DNA of 64,000 bases from Pyrenopolyporus hunteri. Lineage: Eukaryota > Ascomycota > Sordariomycetes > Xylariales > Hypoxylaceae. Position 1 is the stretch's first letter. Each line of letters opens with the position of its first letter. Shown in pieces: positions 44,821 through 60,800 of the stretch. Location: positions 596,278-660,277 of the forward strand of contig CADCXC010000018.1 in NCBI GenBank assembly GCA_902806595.1, in the 5' to 3' direction. The notes under the pieces are model-generated. The model did no database searches and had not been told where the DNA came from. It saw nothing but the letters and a program-made list of their open reading frames with translations. Both the position numbers and the translations under genes were made by a program.

Positions 44821-47800
44821 TTTATTTTTAAATTTTAAATAAATTTTTCGATAATATATATATTTTATTATTATCGTTTTTTTATTAATTAAAATTAAAA
44901 TCGAATTTTATAATTAAATTAAATTTTAATATATTAATTATTATATTATAATTATATAATTTAATAATTATTATATAAAAATTAATAAATTTATTATTTA
45001 TTTTAATAATATACGTTTTATTATTTTTAACGATTAACGTATATAAATTTTTTTAATCGTTTTTTTTATAATAAATACGTATTTTTAATTATAATAATAA
45101 ATTTAACGTATCAAATATATTCGAATTATTTTTTATATTAAAAACATCGATTATTTATTATTTCGTTTTAATTTTATTTATTTTAATTATAATTTTTTTA
45201 ATCGTCGTTTTTTTAACTTTTAAAAATAATATTATAAATAAATTATCGATTAATCGTAAATATATATTAAATATTAATAACGTAAATATTAATTTATTAA
45301 ATTTCGTAATATTATTAATAATTTTTACGATTATTTATAATATATATTTAAATTTTACGTTAAATAAATCTTTAAATATAATTTTAAAAATTCGTTATAA
45401 CGATTTATAATATTATTTTAATTTATTTATTAAATTATAAAATTTAATAAGTATTTTTTTAATTATAATATTTAAAATTTTAATATTAATCGTAAATTTA
45501 TTAATAATAAATTTTTTTTTAACGTCGTAAATAATATCGTTAAATAAATTTAAATAAATATTAATTTACATTATTTATAATATATTTTAGATGTATTTTA
45601 TTATTATATTTTTTAAAAATTTCGTAATTTAATATATTATAATTTAATTAATAATATAAAATATTAATTTTATATTAATATATATTATATTAACGAATAT
45701 ATTATAATTAAAATTAACGTTATTTTTAATAATAAATTTAAATCGTTTTAATTAATTATTATATATTTAATATTAATAATAATATTTATTAATTTTATCG
45801 ATTAAAATTTTATTAAAATTATTATAATTTATTTTAATAAATAAACGATATAATTTATTTATTATAAAATAATTAAATCGTCGATAAATTTAACGAAATT
45901 CGATTTTTATAAAATAATAATAAATAATTATAAAATTATAATCGTTAAATAAAAATTATAAATATTTTTATTTATAAATAATAAAATACTTTTTATTTTT
46001 ATATATAAATACGTTTTTAATATTATTAAAATATATATTAAAACGATTTATATTTTTAAAATATAATAAAAATAATATATTTAATAATATAATTTAAAAC
46101 GTAATAAATTTAAATAATATAAATATATAAACGATATTTAAATTTCGTTATTTTATATTATTATTAAATTAAATAATATAACGTTTTATTATTTCGATAT
46201 TTAAAAATATATATAAATATAATCGTTATAAAATTTTAAATTAAAATTCGTTATTAAATAGAATTTTAATTATTTTTATATTCGATATAATATTTTAAAA
46301 TATATTAACGTATTAATTATTAAAATAAAACGTAATATTATATAAAATATTATAAATCGTAAAATTAAAAACGTCGTTTATAATTATCGTATAAAACGCC
46401 GTTTAATTTATAAAAATATTTATTACGTTTTAATCGTTAATTTCGCCGTAAATAATAAAATAATAATTTAAAATAATAATCGATGGTTTTTTATCGTTTT
46501 TATTATTTTTTAAATATATTAAATATCGTAATTTTATTTATTATCGTTATTATTATTTTTTTGTACGTTAATTTTTTTATAATTGAATAAAAATTAATTA
46601 TAATTTTCGTTAATATTTTTAAAATCGAAATTTTACTTTTATACGTAACGTTATTAATTTATACGTTTATTTCGTTATTTTAAAATAAAATGTTTTATAA
46701 ATTAATATTTTATTTTATTATATATAAAATATTTTTTTAACGTTATAATTTTTTAATACGTTATAAAATTTTATTATATAATCGAAATTAATTTTTATTA
46801 TTATAATAAATTCGATTAATTTAATATTAATTTAATATTTTTTAATTATAATTTATATTATATAATTTAATACGATATATTATATTAATAATAATTTAAA
46901 AATTTAAATAAATATTATTAAATATATTTAATTATCGAAAAATTATAACGTAAAAAATAAAATATTTTTATATAATAATTACGATATTTTTTTAAAAATT
47001 ATAATCGATTATATAATTAATAATTAATTTTTTTTAAATACGTTAAATTTTTTCGATTAATAATTTTATTTAAATAAATAAATTTTTATTAAAGTTTTTT
47101 TTATAATTAAAAATATTATTATTTAATATTATTTAATATTATTTAATTATATATATTTATTAATTTTTTAATAAATAAAGAAATATTTTTATATATTTAA
47201 TTATATTTAAAAAATATAATTTATATCGATTAATTAATCGTAATAATATTATTATATTTATTTTTTTAATATCGTTAAATATATATTAACATATATATAT
47301 TTTTTAATTATAATTTTATAATATAAATTTTTAAAAATTTTAATTTTTTTATTTATAATATTATATTTATTATTTTTAAATTTATAATTATTATTATTAT
47401 ATATTTTAACGAAATCGATAAAAATATATAATAAATTAAAATTTATTAAATATTAATATATTTATTAAATTAATTATAAATAATATAATAATTATAAATT
47501 TCGTTATTATTATAAAATAATATAATATTATTAATTAAATTAATATTATAACGGTTATTATATCGATTATTATATCGATTATTATTAAAAAATAATATAA
47601 TATTATTAATTAATTTATTATTAAAAAATAATAAAAATAATAAATTATTATTAATCGAATTATTTTTAAATCGATTATTATATTATAAAATTTTAAAATT
47701 ATTTTAATAATTATATTATAATATTTTTTATATCGTTAAATATTATAAATATTATTATAATAATATTAAAAATTATTAATTATTTTAATTACGTTTAATT

Positions 47801-48518
47801 TAAAAATTTTTAATTAATTAAAAAAATATATTTTTATTAAAATCTTCGTAAAAAATAAAATTATTTTTAACGGTATTTTTTAAAAATAATGAAAATTTAA
47901 TAATTTTAATTATTTTCGTTAATTTTTTAACGTAAATGTAAACGTTTTTAATATATACGTCGTATTTTTATAAATAATCGATTTTTTTAATATATAATTA
48001 TTTAATTATATATTAAAATTATTTTTAATTTTAATTATCGAAGTTTTTTTTAAATCGTTATTATAATTAAACGTTAAAAAAATTATTATTATATATTTAA
48101 AAATATTTTACGAAATAAATGTTTAAAATTTTTAATTTTATTTTATCGAAGTTAAATTTTTTAAAATTTAAATTTATATAATTTAAATTAATAAAATCTT
48201 TTTAAATTTTATTTATTTTCGACATTATATAAATAAATTTTAATTAATTAATAAATTTAATATTATAATATTTCGTTAAAAATAAAAAAGCTTTTTTTTA
48301 TTTATATAAAAAATTTTTTTTTAATTATAATTATTTAATAATAATAATCGATATAAAAAAAATAAAATAAAATAAAATAAAATAATAAATAAATTAATTT
48401 AAAGGTTTTTTTTACGAATAATTAAATTATTAACGTATATACGTTTCGAATTTAATTAATTAAAAATAAAAATTTATAAAAATTAAAATAATCGTTTTTA
48501 TATTTAATTAATTAAAGT

Positions 48519-48685
48519 TTTTTAAGGTTTTTTTTATTATGTAAAAAAAATAACGTTTCGATAATTTTTTTAATTTTTTTATTTTTATTATAACCCTACG
48601 TAAATTACGGGGAATGAAAAAAAATTAAAAAAATCTCGAAACGTTATTTTTTTTAAATAATAAAAAAAAGTTTAAAAAAAATTTT
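48519..48685. repeat. Fold-back palindrome, second locus
   Basis: Arms of about 75 bp (including AAAATAACGTTTCGA on the left, TCGAAACGTTATTTT on the right) meet at CCTACGTAAATTACGGGG near 48600. The centre resembles that of the palindrome at 40925-41095, so both probably derive from one fold-back family. Confidence 0.65.
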
Positions 48686-48834
48686 TTTTACGAAAAATAC
48701 GTTTATTTATTATTTAAGGGATATTTAAATTTATTTTTTATTAAAAAACGAAAATATAATTATATAATAAAAACATAATAAAAAAAAATAATATTTTATA
48801 CGAAACGTTAAATAATTATTAAAATAAAAGTAAA

Positions 48835-48925
48835 TTTATATAATAAATAATATAAACGATAATATAAATAATATAAATAATATAAATAATATAAATAATA
48901 TAAATAATATAAATAATATAATATA
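48835..48925. repeat. 9-bp AT tandem repeat
   Basis: Repeated ATAAATAAT/ATAATATAA units, about eight copies in phase. Pure A/T, so it cannot be dated by the RIP pattern. Confidence 0.6.
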
Positions 48926-51900
48926 ATAAAAATTATTATTATTATTTTTACTTTATATATTTTTTATATTTTTAATATTTTATTAAAAATTATTTTATAT
49001 ATTTAAAAAAAACGATTTATTTTAACTTTATATTATAAATATTTAATTTTATATTATTTTTATTATTTATATTATTATTATTATTTAAAATGTTATTAAT
49101 CGATTTAAATAATCGAAGTAATTTATTTTTAATCGTAAAACGATTTTTTTCGAATTTATTATTATTATTATTATTAAATAAATTATAATTTATATTATTT
49201 TAATAAATTATAATATTTTTATTAATAAAATAATATTAATAAAATTTATTTTTACGATTATTAAAATTATTATTATTATTATTATTATTATCGTAAATTT
49301 AAAAATATAATTATTTATTCGAAATAAAAAATTTATTTTTTAATAATTAAAATATTTACGAAATTAACGATATTATTAAAAGTTATTTTCGTAAAGTAAT
49401 ATAATAACCTTCGATTTTATTTTTTTATATATATAATATCGTATTAAATTTTTAAAGTTAATTTAATTTTATATAATTTAAAGTAAAATTATATAAGTTA
49501 AAAATACGTTTACGAAATTAATTTTTTATTTTATTTTTTAATTTTTATAATCGACGTATATTTTTATTAATACGATTAAATAATTTTAAATTTATTTAAT
49601 AATTTATATTAATAAGTAAAAATACATATAATTTTTTTAAAGTTACGATTTTTAATAATTATATGTAAGTTATTATAAAATTTGTGTTAATTTTCGAAAG
49701 TATTTTAAAAGTTAATTTTAAAAAAATTTTAAAGAATATTTAATTTTAAATTTTATATTTTATTATTATAAATATAAGTGTCGTCAATAATTCGAATCGA
49801 TTATATAATTTAAAGTGTTTTTTTAAAAGTTTAAAAAGTAAAATATTTATTATTTTTAGAAATAAAAATAAAAGCTTTAGTTTTAATTCGTCGATTTTTA
49901 AGTTTTTTATTATAAGAAACGAAATAAAAATGATTTTTAATAAGCGTATTATTAAAAAGATGTTTTTATTAATAGAATATATATTTTTATTTTAATTTAA
50001 GATGAATTTTTTAATTATATATTTCGTATCGTTAATTATTTTTAAAATTTAATAAATATTTTTTATAATTATAATAAATATTTTTTTAATAAATGTTAAA
50101 TATATTAATATTTTTATAATAAATGTATTTATTTTTTAATACGTATTTATTAATACGTAGTTTTAATTTAACGATTTAATATAATGTTTAGATAAAAAAA
50201 TGTAAATTTTTTAATTATGTTTTTTTATAAATGTAATATATATTTAAAAGTTTATAATGTATTATATTTTATTTAAAAAAGTTATTATTTTAACGTTTAT
50301 ATCGAAAATAATATTTTTCGAACGTATAAATTTTTAATTTAATATATTAATATTTTAAATTATTTATTTATTAATTTTTAACCGTTTTAAAAAAATTACG
50401 AAAATTTTATTTATAATTTTTATTTATTAATTAAATAATGTTATAAAAGTGAATTTTAGTTATAATTTATAATTTAAAACGTAATTATTATTTAAAGTTT
50501 TAATTTTTTACCTTTCGATTTTTAAATTTAATAATAATCGATTAATTATTAATTTAAATTAAAAAAAATCTTTGTAAAAAATAATTATAACGATATTTTT
50601 AAAATTTTTATCGAATTTATTATAAACTTTTTAAAATTATTAATATATTTTATAAAAATTTTATTTAAATATTATATTATATTTATTTATAATTAAAATA
50701 TCGATGTTTTTTTATTAAATTTATTTTTTTAAAGGTATTTTACTTTTACGAGTTAAAAATAAATTTATAATTAAATATATTATTATTTTTTCGATATAAA
50801 CTTCGATATTATTAAATATAGTTATAATTTTAATTTATTATCGATAGTTTTTTACATTTATCGTTTTTATTAAAATTCGTATAATTATATTTTTTTTTAT
50901 ATTATTTTTATTTTTAAAATAATGAAATAATTATAATATTTTTATATTTATATATTTTTTTTAATAATATTTATTTTATTTAAATGTTATAATATAATAT
51001 TTAACGTTAAGGTTTATTTTATATTTAATTTTTTATTTATAATTAAAATGTAATTAATGTTTATTTATATATTTTTTAAAAAATATTTAATTTATAAGGT
51101 TATAAATATATTTTTTTATAATTTCGAATAAAATATTAATACGATTTTATTATTTATTTCGAAGAAATTTTTATTTTAAAAAATATCGTGGTTTTATATT
51201 ATATTTAATAATAATTTATTCTTATTAATTTTTTCGTCGATTTTATGTAATTTTATATTATTTAAATGTAATAAATTATTTTTTTATACTTTAATATTAT
51301 TTAAAATTATTTTTTTTATTAAGGTAAATTTATTAAAAAATGTTATATTTTTTATTTAAATAATATTTATAATACATCGATATTTATTTAATTTTAAAGT
51401 TAATAAAAAATCGATTATTTTAATAACCCCGTTAACGTTATAATTTTAGAGGAATTTTACGATATTAAATTTAAAAATATTTTTATTTTTTTTAATTATT
51501 TTATTTAAATATAATAAAATATTATTTTTAAAAATTTAAATATATTTAAAGTTTTTAATTTCGTTATTTTAATCGTCGTTATTTTTATTATCGTTATTTC
51601 GATTTTTATTAAAATTAAAGTCGTTATTATTAATTATTTTATTTTAATTATTACGCGCGTTTTAAATTTTTACGTCGCGTTCGATATTTTCGTACGATTT
51701 TTTTAAAATATCGAAATTATTATTAATAAATTTTAAACGGTTAATTAATTTTTAATTTTTTTTTTTTATATTTTTAAGGGTATTTATATTTCGTTTAATA
51801 TAAATGTATTTTAAGAAACGAATAATTTTAAACGAATAACAATAATTCGATTAAAAATTTTTTTTTTTAAATTTAAAAAATAAAAATTAATTAATAAAGA

Positions 51901-54049
51901 AGTGTATATATTTTTTTTAATGATAATTTTTTAATAAAAATCGAATTTTTTAATAATTTATTAAAATTAATAAATCGATTAATTTTAATTTTTTTATTAA
52001 CCGTTTTACGATTTCGATAATCGATATATAATCGTAAAAATATAAATTTTAAAATATATTTTTTCGATGTATATATTCGTTAAAAAAATTAAGTTTTATT
52101 ATATTTTATTTATTAATATATACGTTTTTATAAGTTTTCGATTTTACGTTTATTTTAAAAGTTTCGTTAATTAAATTTTTTAAATATAATTAATGGTTTT
52201 TAATAATTTAATATAATGTATTAAAATAAATTTATTTTTATTTAAATTCGAAATTGTAAAAATTTTTATAATTTAAAATATAAACGTATATTTTTACGGT
52301 TAAATTTTTTTAATTAAAAATATTCGATTTAATATTTTCATTATTAAATTACGTGTTATTTTTTTAAGTTATTAAAATTAATAAATTTTAAATTTTTAAA
52401 TAAATTATTTAAATAAATTTCGATTAAAATTAATTTTTAATATATTAATAACTTTAATTTCGTAGCGTAATTAATAATATATATTATTAATGTTATTATA
52501 TACGAGTTTATAAAAATAAATACGAAATTATAATTATATCGAAGTATATATATAATAATTTTATTTTATTATATATAATTTATCGATTTTTATTTTTATC
52601 GAAAAACGTTATTTTTATTAATAAATGTAATGTTATATAATTTTTATAAATAATCGAATTTATATTATTATCGTTTAAATTTTTTTTTATATTTAAAATA
52701 TATCGACGTATATTTATAATATTAAAAAGTCGTTATTATAAATTTTACTTTATTTTTTTATTTATTTTCGAGTTTTTCGGCGTTTTTTTAAAGTCTTTTA
52801 TTTAATATTAATTTATTATAAGTTTTTATTTTTTACTTTAAAATTTTTTAATTTTAATTTTATTAAAAATGTTTATCGATTTAACGTAAAAAATTATTTA
52901 CGAAATTTAATTAATCGTTAATTATATTTTTTATAAAATCGTATAAATTAATGTTATTATATAATTAAAAAAAGTCGTAAATATAAAATATATTACGATT
53001 ATTTATTTTTAAAACGTCGAAATATTAATTAATTAAATCGAATATTTTATTTTATATTTTTATTTTTACGAATTTATCGAAAAAAGTTTTTACGTAGTTA
53101 TAAAATTACGTTATAATTATAATTAAATTTTATGTTATTTATTTTAATAATGTTTTTTTTATTTTAAAATTACGTTTCGATTTTTTATTTTATTCGTTTT
53201 ATATATTTTTTATTTCGAAATTTATTATTTATTTTTAATCGTATTAACGATAAAAAATTATTTAAATTTAAAATAAATTATATAATTAATATATTATATT
53301 TTATTATTATATTTTTTATTTTATTTCGATATTATATTTTTTTTTTATTAAATAAAAGTTATTATCGATTAAATATAACGATATATTTTAAAAATTTTTA
53401 TATATGAGTATTAAAAATTTTTTTATATTATTTTAATTTTTTCGAAGTTTTACGTAATTTTTTTTTTCGTTAATAATTTATTAATTTTTTTATATTTTTT
53501 TAACGTTATTTTTTTTAATTAAATTTTAATAATTCGAATATTATTATTTTTAATAATTTAATTAAAAATTAAAAATAAAAATATAAAGTGTATAATTATG
53601 ATAATATCGTATTAAAAAAATTTAATATTTATTTATTTATTTATTTTTACGTTAATTTATATTATATATTCGAGGTTTTTTCGAGATATTATTTCGAATT
53701 TTTTTTTTAATAAAAAAAAATTTAATTACGTAAAAATTTACGAGTTATATTTTTTACGTTATATTAATTATATATTATATTACATTATATTATATTACGT
53801 TACGTTACGTTACGTTACGTTAATTAATTATACGTACGTTTCGTTTAACGATTTATATTATATTTTTATTTAATTAATTAAATCGTTTAATTAAATCGTT
53901 ATATATATCGTAATTATTATATTTAAAGTTATTTACATTTTAATAAACGATTTTATTAATTAAATTAATTTAATTAAATTAATTTAATTAAATTAATTTA
54001 ATTAAATTAATTTAATTATAGGTATAAATTTAATTTTAATTTAACGTAT

Positions 54050-54122
54050 AATTCGAATTAAATAAATCGAATTAAATAAATCGAATTAAATAAATCGAAT
54101 TAAATAAATCGAATTAAATAAA
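54050..54122 (+). repeat. 14-bp tandem repeat, five copies
   Basis: AATTAAATAAATCG repeated about five times in the left subterminal part of the candidate element. Confidence 0.75.
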
Positions 54123-54315
54123 TTTAATTTTAATTTAACGTATAATTTTATTTAAAAAATTCGAATTATATAAATTTAATTATAAGTATAAATTTAATTA
54201 TAGGTATAAATTTAATTATATGGATTTAATTATATAGATTTAATTTTAATTCGACGTATTTTTCGTAGCATTTTTCGAAGAATTTTTCGAATTGTATATT
54301 TAAAGTTAAGTATAA

Positions 54316-54823
54316 AAGGGTTATACGGGTGGTTATTCGCGACGGCTTTTTCGAAAGATTCTTAGAAAAGTAGTAGGGATAGTTTCTCGCGACGGTTTCA
54401 TCGAAAGGTAGTAGGGGTGGCTTTTTGCGACGGTTTTATCGAAAGATAATAGGGGTAGCCTTTTACGACGGTTTTATCGAAAGGTAGTAGGGTGGTTTTT
54501 GCGACGGTTTTATCGAAAAGTAGTAGGGGTAGCTTTTTGCGACGGCTTCATCGAAAGGTAGTAGGGGTGGCTTTTTGCGACGGTTTTATCGAAAAGTGGT
54601 ATGGGGTGGTTTTTCGCGACGGTTCTTTCGAAAGATTTTTAGAAAGGTAGTACGGGTGGTTTTTCGTGACGGTTTCATCGAAAGGTAGTAGGGGTGGCTT
54701 TTCGCGACGGTTTTATCGAAAGGTAGTAGGGGTGGCTTTTCGCGACGGCTTTATCGAAAGGTGGTATGGGGTGGTTTCTCGCGACGGCTTTTTGAAAGGT
54801 GGTACGGGTGGTTTTTTGTAAAA
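54316..54823 (+). repeat. 38-bp G-rich minisatellite, less mutated
   Basis: About a dozen units of GGTAGTAGGGGTGG, a T-rich middle, GCGACGG and TTTTATCGAAA, with period 38 (for example 54407 to 54445) and some longer variants. G outside CpG is largely kept while C outside CpG is nearly absent, so only one strand was strongly mutated. Fully mutated relatives are at 44440-44640 (same strand) and 42230-42600 (opposite strand). Confidence 0.8.
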
Positions 54824-57800
54824 GTTAAGGGGTGTTACGAAAGTTATATTAAAAGTTATATTAGAAGCTGTATTAGAAGTTATATTAAAAGTTATATTAA
54901 AAGTTATATTAGAAGTTATATTAGAAAGTATATGACTATAGAAATAGTTGTAAAATTCGAAGAAAACCGAGGGTTATTATGTTACTTTACGGGGGTGACT
55001 TTTAATATTATATATATTAATATAACGATTTATTTTTTTATATTAAAGTTTTATTTATTATATTTAATTAATTTATTTTTTTCGTTATTATTAATAATAA
55101 TTAAATTATTAAATTTATAAAATAAAATTTTAACGAACGTAAAAATAAAATAATAAAGGTTAATAATAAATAAAAATCGATTATTTTATATTATTTATAC
55201 GTATAATTTATTATTTATTATTTTTTTTTTAATTACGTTTTTTTTTTATTTATTAACGGTAAGTTTTTTATTTTAAAAGTTTATTATAAAAAATAAATTT
55301 TTTATATGTTATTAAATTAATTTTATATTAAAAAAACGAATTTTAAAGATATAATTATTAATAATATAAAAAGAATTTTTTTTTCGTCGAAAATTTTATT
55401 TTTTTTTTTGTTATTTCGAAAATCGAAATTATTATTTATTATTTTATAATATTTTTTTTATATTTTTTTAATTGTTTTCGTTTATATCGTTATTATTAAT
55501 AATTTTTTTAGAAAATAAATCGTATGTATTTTTTTTTAATAAAAGATTTTACGTATTATTATCGTTTATATTTTCGTGTTAATTATTTTCGTTTTTTTTT
55601 ATTTTTAAAATATAATTAATTCGTTTTATTAATTTTTATTTAATGTTTATAATATATATTAAATTATTTTAAATTTAAAAAAGTAAATAATTATTTTTAT
55701 AATTTTATATATTTTAAAAGTTATTATTTAATAAAATATCGTAATATAAATAATTAGTTTTTATTAATTATAATAAAGTTTTTATTATTACGGATTTTTA
55801 TAATTTTAAAAAAAAAGTAAGTCGATTTTAATTAATTTATTAATTACGTATTAAATTATATAAATTTTTTTAAAACGTTTTTAATTTTTTAAAAAAAATT
55901 TTTAATTATAAAAGATAAATTATTAACGAATATTATAATATGTTTTTTTATTTAATAATATATTATATTTTCGAGTTAATTTATTTTTAGATTTAAAGAA
56001 AATTTCGTTATAAAATTATAAGCGATTTTTAACGTAAAAAAATTTTTTTAAAGGTCGAAATTTTCGTATAAATTTTAAATATAAATATACGTAAAAAATT
56101 TAAAATATAAAAAATTTACATTTTATTAATAATATATTTTTAAATATTGTTTTAATATATTTATTATATATTTATATAAATTTTTCGTAACGTCATATAA
56201 AATAATTTATATAATTAAAACGGTATTTTATTTTCGATAAATTTAACGAAAAAAGTTTTTTTAATTTTATTTTTAAATGTTTTAAAAATATTTTTTAAAA
56301 TATTTTTATTAAGTTTTTATTATAATGTTAAACGAAATATAATCGATATTATTTTATTAAAATTATTTTTATTATTTAGGTTTTTTTTTTAAAAATTTAC
56401 GATATATAACGTTTTATATTAATTATTAATTAAATCGAAAAACGATTTTTTTTCGATATTTTTTTTTATTAAAAGTTAGATTTAATATTATTTATAACGT
56501 TTTTTAATAATTTTCGTATTTTTAAATTAATTATAATTTCGGATTTTTTAAAGTTATTTAAAATTAATTATTTTCGTTATATAATTTTTAACGGTTTATT
56601 TTTACGTTTAAATTAATATTATTCGAAAAAATGTTATTATATTTATCGTATAATTTTTAACGGTTTATTTTTACGTTTAAATTAATGTTATTTAAAACGT
56701 TATTATTATATTTATCGTATAATATTTAAAGATTTATTTTTATATTTAAGCCGAGTTTTTTCATTTATATTAAATTTATAAAAGAAATGTTATTTTATTT
56801 TTAATGTATATTTATATGGTTTTTTACGACGTTTAGGTTAGAATTTTATTATTACGATTTTTATTAAGTTCGAATTTTAAGTATTTAATTTTAATGGTAT
56901 GTTTTTTTCGTTTTTATTTTAATTAATATTTTTTTTACGTTTAAAGTTTTTTTTTTTATTAAATAAATTATAAAATATAATATCGTAAAATTTAAATTTA
57001 AAAGATTTAATTAAAAATTTATATATTTTTATTCGTTATTATTAAAATTTTAAATTTTATAATCGAATATAATTTTTTATTTAAAATTATTTTAATCGAA
57101 TAAAAAAAAATCGTCGGTATTTTTATTTTATTTTAAATTTTTTTTAATTTTATATTATTTACGGTAATTATAACGTAAAACGATATTATAAATTATAATA
57201 ATATCGATATATTAAATTAATATATAAATTTAAAATTAAATTTATATTTTTTAAAAAAATAAATTTTATAAAAATTATTATTTTTATTTATATATTTTTT
57301 TTTTCGAAGTTATATCGTTTTATCGTTAAATTAAAATTATTAATATTTATAAAATTATTTAAATGTTTTTTTTATATTAACTTTAATTTCGATGTATATT
57401 TATTTAAATAGGTATATATTTTAATTAAAATCGATATTTTAATATATTTAATATATTATAAATATTAATTAAACGTTTAAAAAAATATTTATATATATTT
57501 TTAAAGTTAAAATATAACGAAGGTAAATTATTTTATTTTATTTTTTTTAATTTAAAAACGATATATTAAATGTTATTTATATAAAATAAATATTAAACGT
57601 ATTTATAATATTATTTATTTACGCGTATATATAGTTAAATATTTATGTAATTTTTTTTTAAATATAAAAAGTATTATATTTTTATAGTAATTAAGGTATT
57701 TTATTTACGTACGTTATTAAATTAAAAAAAAATGTATAAAGTATTATATTATTTTAATAATTGAAACGTTTTTTTTTAATAAAAATATAATTGTATTTTT

Positions 57801-60800
57801 TAAATTTTCGTATAAAAATATAAAATCGCGGAATTCTTTTATTTTTATTTTTTTTTTTAATATTTTCGGTGTTTATTCGATTTAATTTTCGTTTTACGAT
57901 TTTAATTAATAAGTTTTAAAATTTAAATATAACGTTTTAACGGTATTTTATTTTTATCGATTTTAATATATTATCGTCATTTTAATTTTTTTACGTATTT
58001 ACTTTTAAATATTAATTTTTATTAACTTTAATACGTTATTATTATTTTATTTTTTTCGCGTATTTATTTATAGATATTTTATTTTTATTAAATTTAATAT
58101 ATTATCGTTAATTTAATTTTTTTTATATATTTAATTATTAATATTTTATTTTAATTTATTTTAATATATTATTATTATTAAAATTTAAATAAATATTTAT
58201 TTTTTATTTTTTATATATTATTATTATTTTTTATAATAACGTTAATATCGTTTATATTTTTTATAATAGTTATAATGTTAACGATTACGGTGGTATTATT
58301 TTTAACGTTTTTTTAACGTTAATTATAATTATAGTTAAAAATTTAATTATATAAAATTAAATGATTTATTTCGAATTATACGTTTTAATAGTTATTATTT
58401 TTACGATCGTTTCGAAGAATTTTATTTATTTAAATATTATTTAATATATTAAAAATTTTTTAATTTTTATTAATGTATACGTTTTTTATAATTATAATAA
58501 TTTTATTTATTTTTTTAACGACGTTTTTAATATCGATAATATTTTAAATGCGTTTATATTTCGTATTTTATTTCGTTATTATTTAAAAGTTTTTATAAAT
58601 TATTAAATTATATTAATTATATCGATAATATAAATTTATAAGTAAATAAGTCGATTTTTTTTTATTTTCGAAATGTTAATTATATATTAATAAATTAAAT
58701 TTTTCGAGTTATATTTATGTCGATTTATATAAATTTATTTAAAATTTATCACTTAACGTTAATTTTATTAAATATATTTATACGTTTTTTAAAAATTTAA
58801 TTTTTAAAATTTATTATTAAAAGTTATGTTTTTTTATAAATTATAACGTATTTATCGAATTTTAATTTTATTTTAATTATCGTAACGATTTAATTAATTT
58901 TTTATTTAAAAAAGTATATATTTTTTATATTTTCGTTTTTTTTAACGAATTAATTTATTATCGTTATTTATAAACGATTTTTTTCGACGATTAAATTTAT
59001 ATTCGTAAAAGTTAATATTATTATTTTTTTAATTATATCGTTAAAAAATTTAAAAATATATATATTTTTATTATCGAATATAAATTTAATATTTTTATTA
59101 TTTAATATTCGATAATAATTATTATTTCGAAAATTAATTTACGGTTTTTTAATAATTTTATATTATTAATCGAAGTATCGATTATATTCGATATTTTTAA
59201 TAATGTCGATATTTTCGATTAAAATATACGATTTATTTTATAATAACGTATTATTTATTTCGCAGGTATTACGATAAATTTTTTTAATAATATTCGTTTT
59301 ATTATTATTTTAAATTTAATTTAAATTTTTATATTATTTTATTATATTAAAATTATAAATAAATTTATTAATAATAAATTAATTATAAAAATCTTTTTTA
59401 TAAAATTTATATTAATTCGTTAAAAATTTATAATTACGAAATAAAATAAAAACTTTCGTATTTTATTTATTTAAAAAATAATTAACGTCGATTTAATTAA
59501 TATTAATCGAAGTTTTAATTTTTTTTTTAAATAAAATTAAAAATAATATTAACGATAATAATAAAAATAATAATTTTTAACATAAAAAAAAATAAAAATA
59601 TTTTATTACGTAATTATATTAAAGTTATAAGTAAATTTATTAATGGTAAATCGATTATAAAAATTTTTATATTTTATTTACTTAAAAAAAAATTATTTAT
59701 AATTTATTTATTTAAGAAATAATTAATATCGATCGAATTAATATTAATCGAAGTTTTAATTTTTTTTTTAAACGAAATTAAAAACGATATCGACAATAAA
59801 AACGAAAAAAATAATTTTTAATATAAAAAAAAAAACGAAAGTATTTTTAATAACAAATTTAAAAATATTACGAAAAAATAAATAAATTAATTTATATTAT
59901 ATTTAAATTATATTTATTAATGTTATTATTTAAAATTAAAAAACGTAAAAATATATTCGATTATAAAAATAATAATTATTTCGAAAAATACGTTCGAATT
60001 TAAATATTATAAATTATATATATATTTTTTTATTATTATTATTTAGGGGTATTTTATAAAAGTAGATAAATTTAAATGTTATATTTTTATTAATAATACG
60101 ATATTGAGAATTAAAAAAAAAACGAAAGATTTTATTTTTATTAATTTTATAAGTTTAGTTTATTAAATATTTAAGTAAATTTTTTATTAAAAAAAATAAA
60201 ATTTTTTAAAAAAAATAAAAAGTTTTCGTAAATATAATAAAATAAAATATATTTTTTATATTTTTATTTATTTAAAATTTCGATATTTATTAAAAAAATA
60301 ATGTTTTATTTTTAATATAAAAAATATCGAATTTTAAATTAATATTACGAATATTTATTTTCGTATTTTTTTATTATTTTATAAAAGTTTAATTATTATT
60401 TTTTATATTAAAAATAAATAATAATAAATTTAATTTTGATTTTTTTTAAACGTTTTTATCGATATTTTCGTTTAATTTATTAATATATTTTATATATCGA
60501 AATTATTTAAATAACAAATTAATCGAAATAATTTTATTATTATTATCGAAAATATATAAATTATATAAATTATTTTAAAAAAATTTATAAAAGTTTATAT
60601 TAAATAAATTAACGAAATAAATATTATCGTTAAATTATTTTATATTATTTATTTTTTTACGATTATTATTTTTTTCGAATGTAATTTAAAAACGTTTTTC
60701 GTTATTTTACGACGTAATTAACGATTTTTTTTATAATGTAAAAAATTTATTTTTTATATTTTTTTAAACGAAGTTAAATTTATATTTATCGATGGATTTA

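Noticed and set aside
49370..49420. Short inverted match to the sequence after the minisatellite (TTATTTTCGTAAAGTAATATAA)
   Set aside because: Only about 37 bp agree with copies A-C and the flanks differ, so a fourth copy cannot be supported.
51640..51730. Local group of CpG (ACGCGCG, GTCGCG) in the AT block, like a remnant gene or CpG island
   Set aside because: CpG is the only context spared by the mutation process, so a formerly GC-rich stretch would leave this; no frame or motif remains to identify it.
54761..55120. 119-codon open frame in the AT-rich block with SYIKSYIRSYI-type repeats
   Set aside because: It runs over the end of the minisatellite and a tandem AT row; composition (Ile, Tyr, Leu, Phe) is that of mutated repeat DNA, and the repeat pattern is translated tandem DNA, not a protein family.
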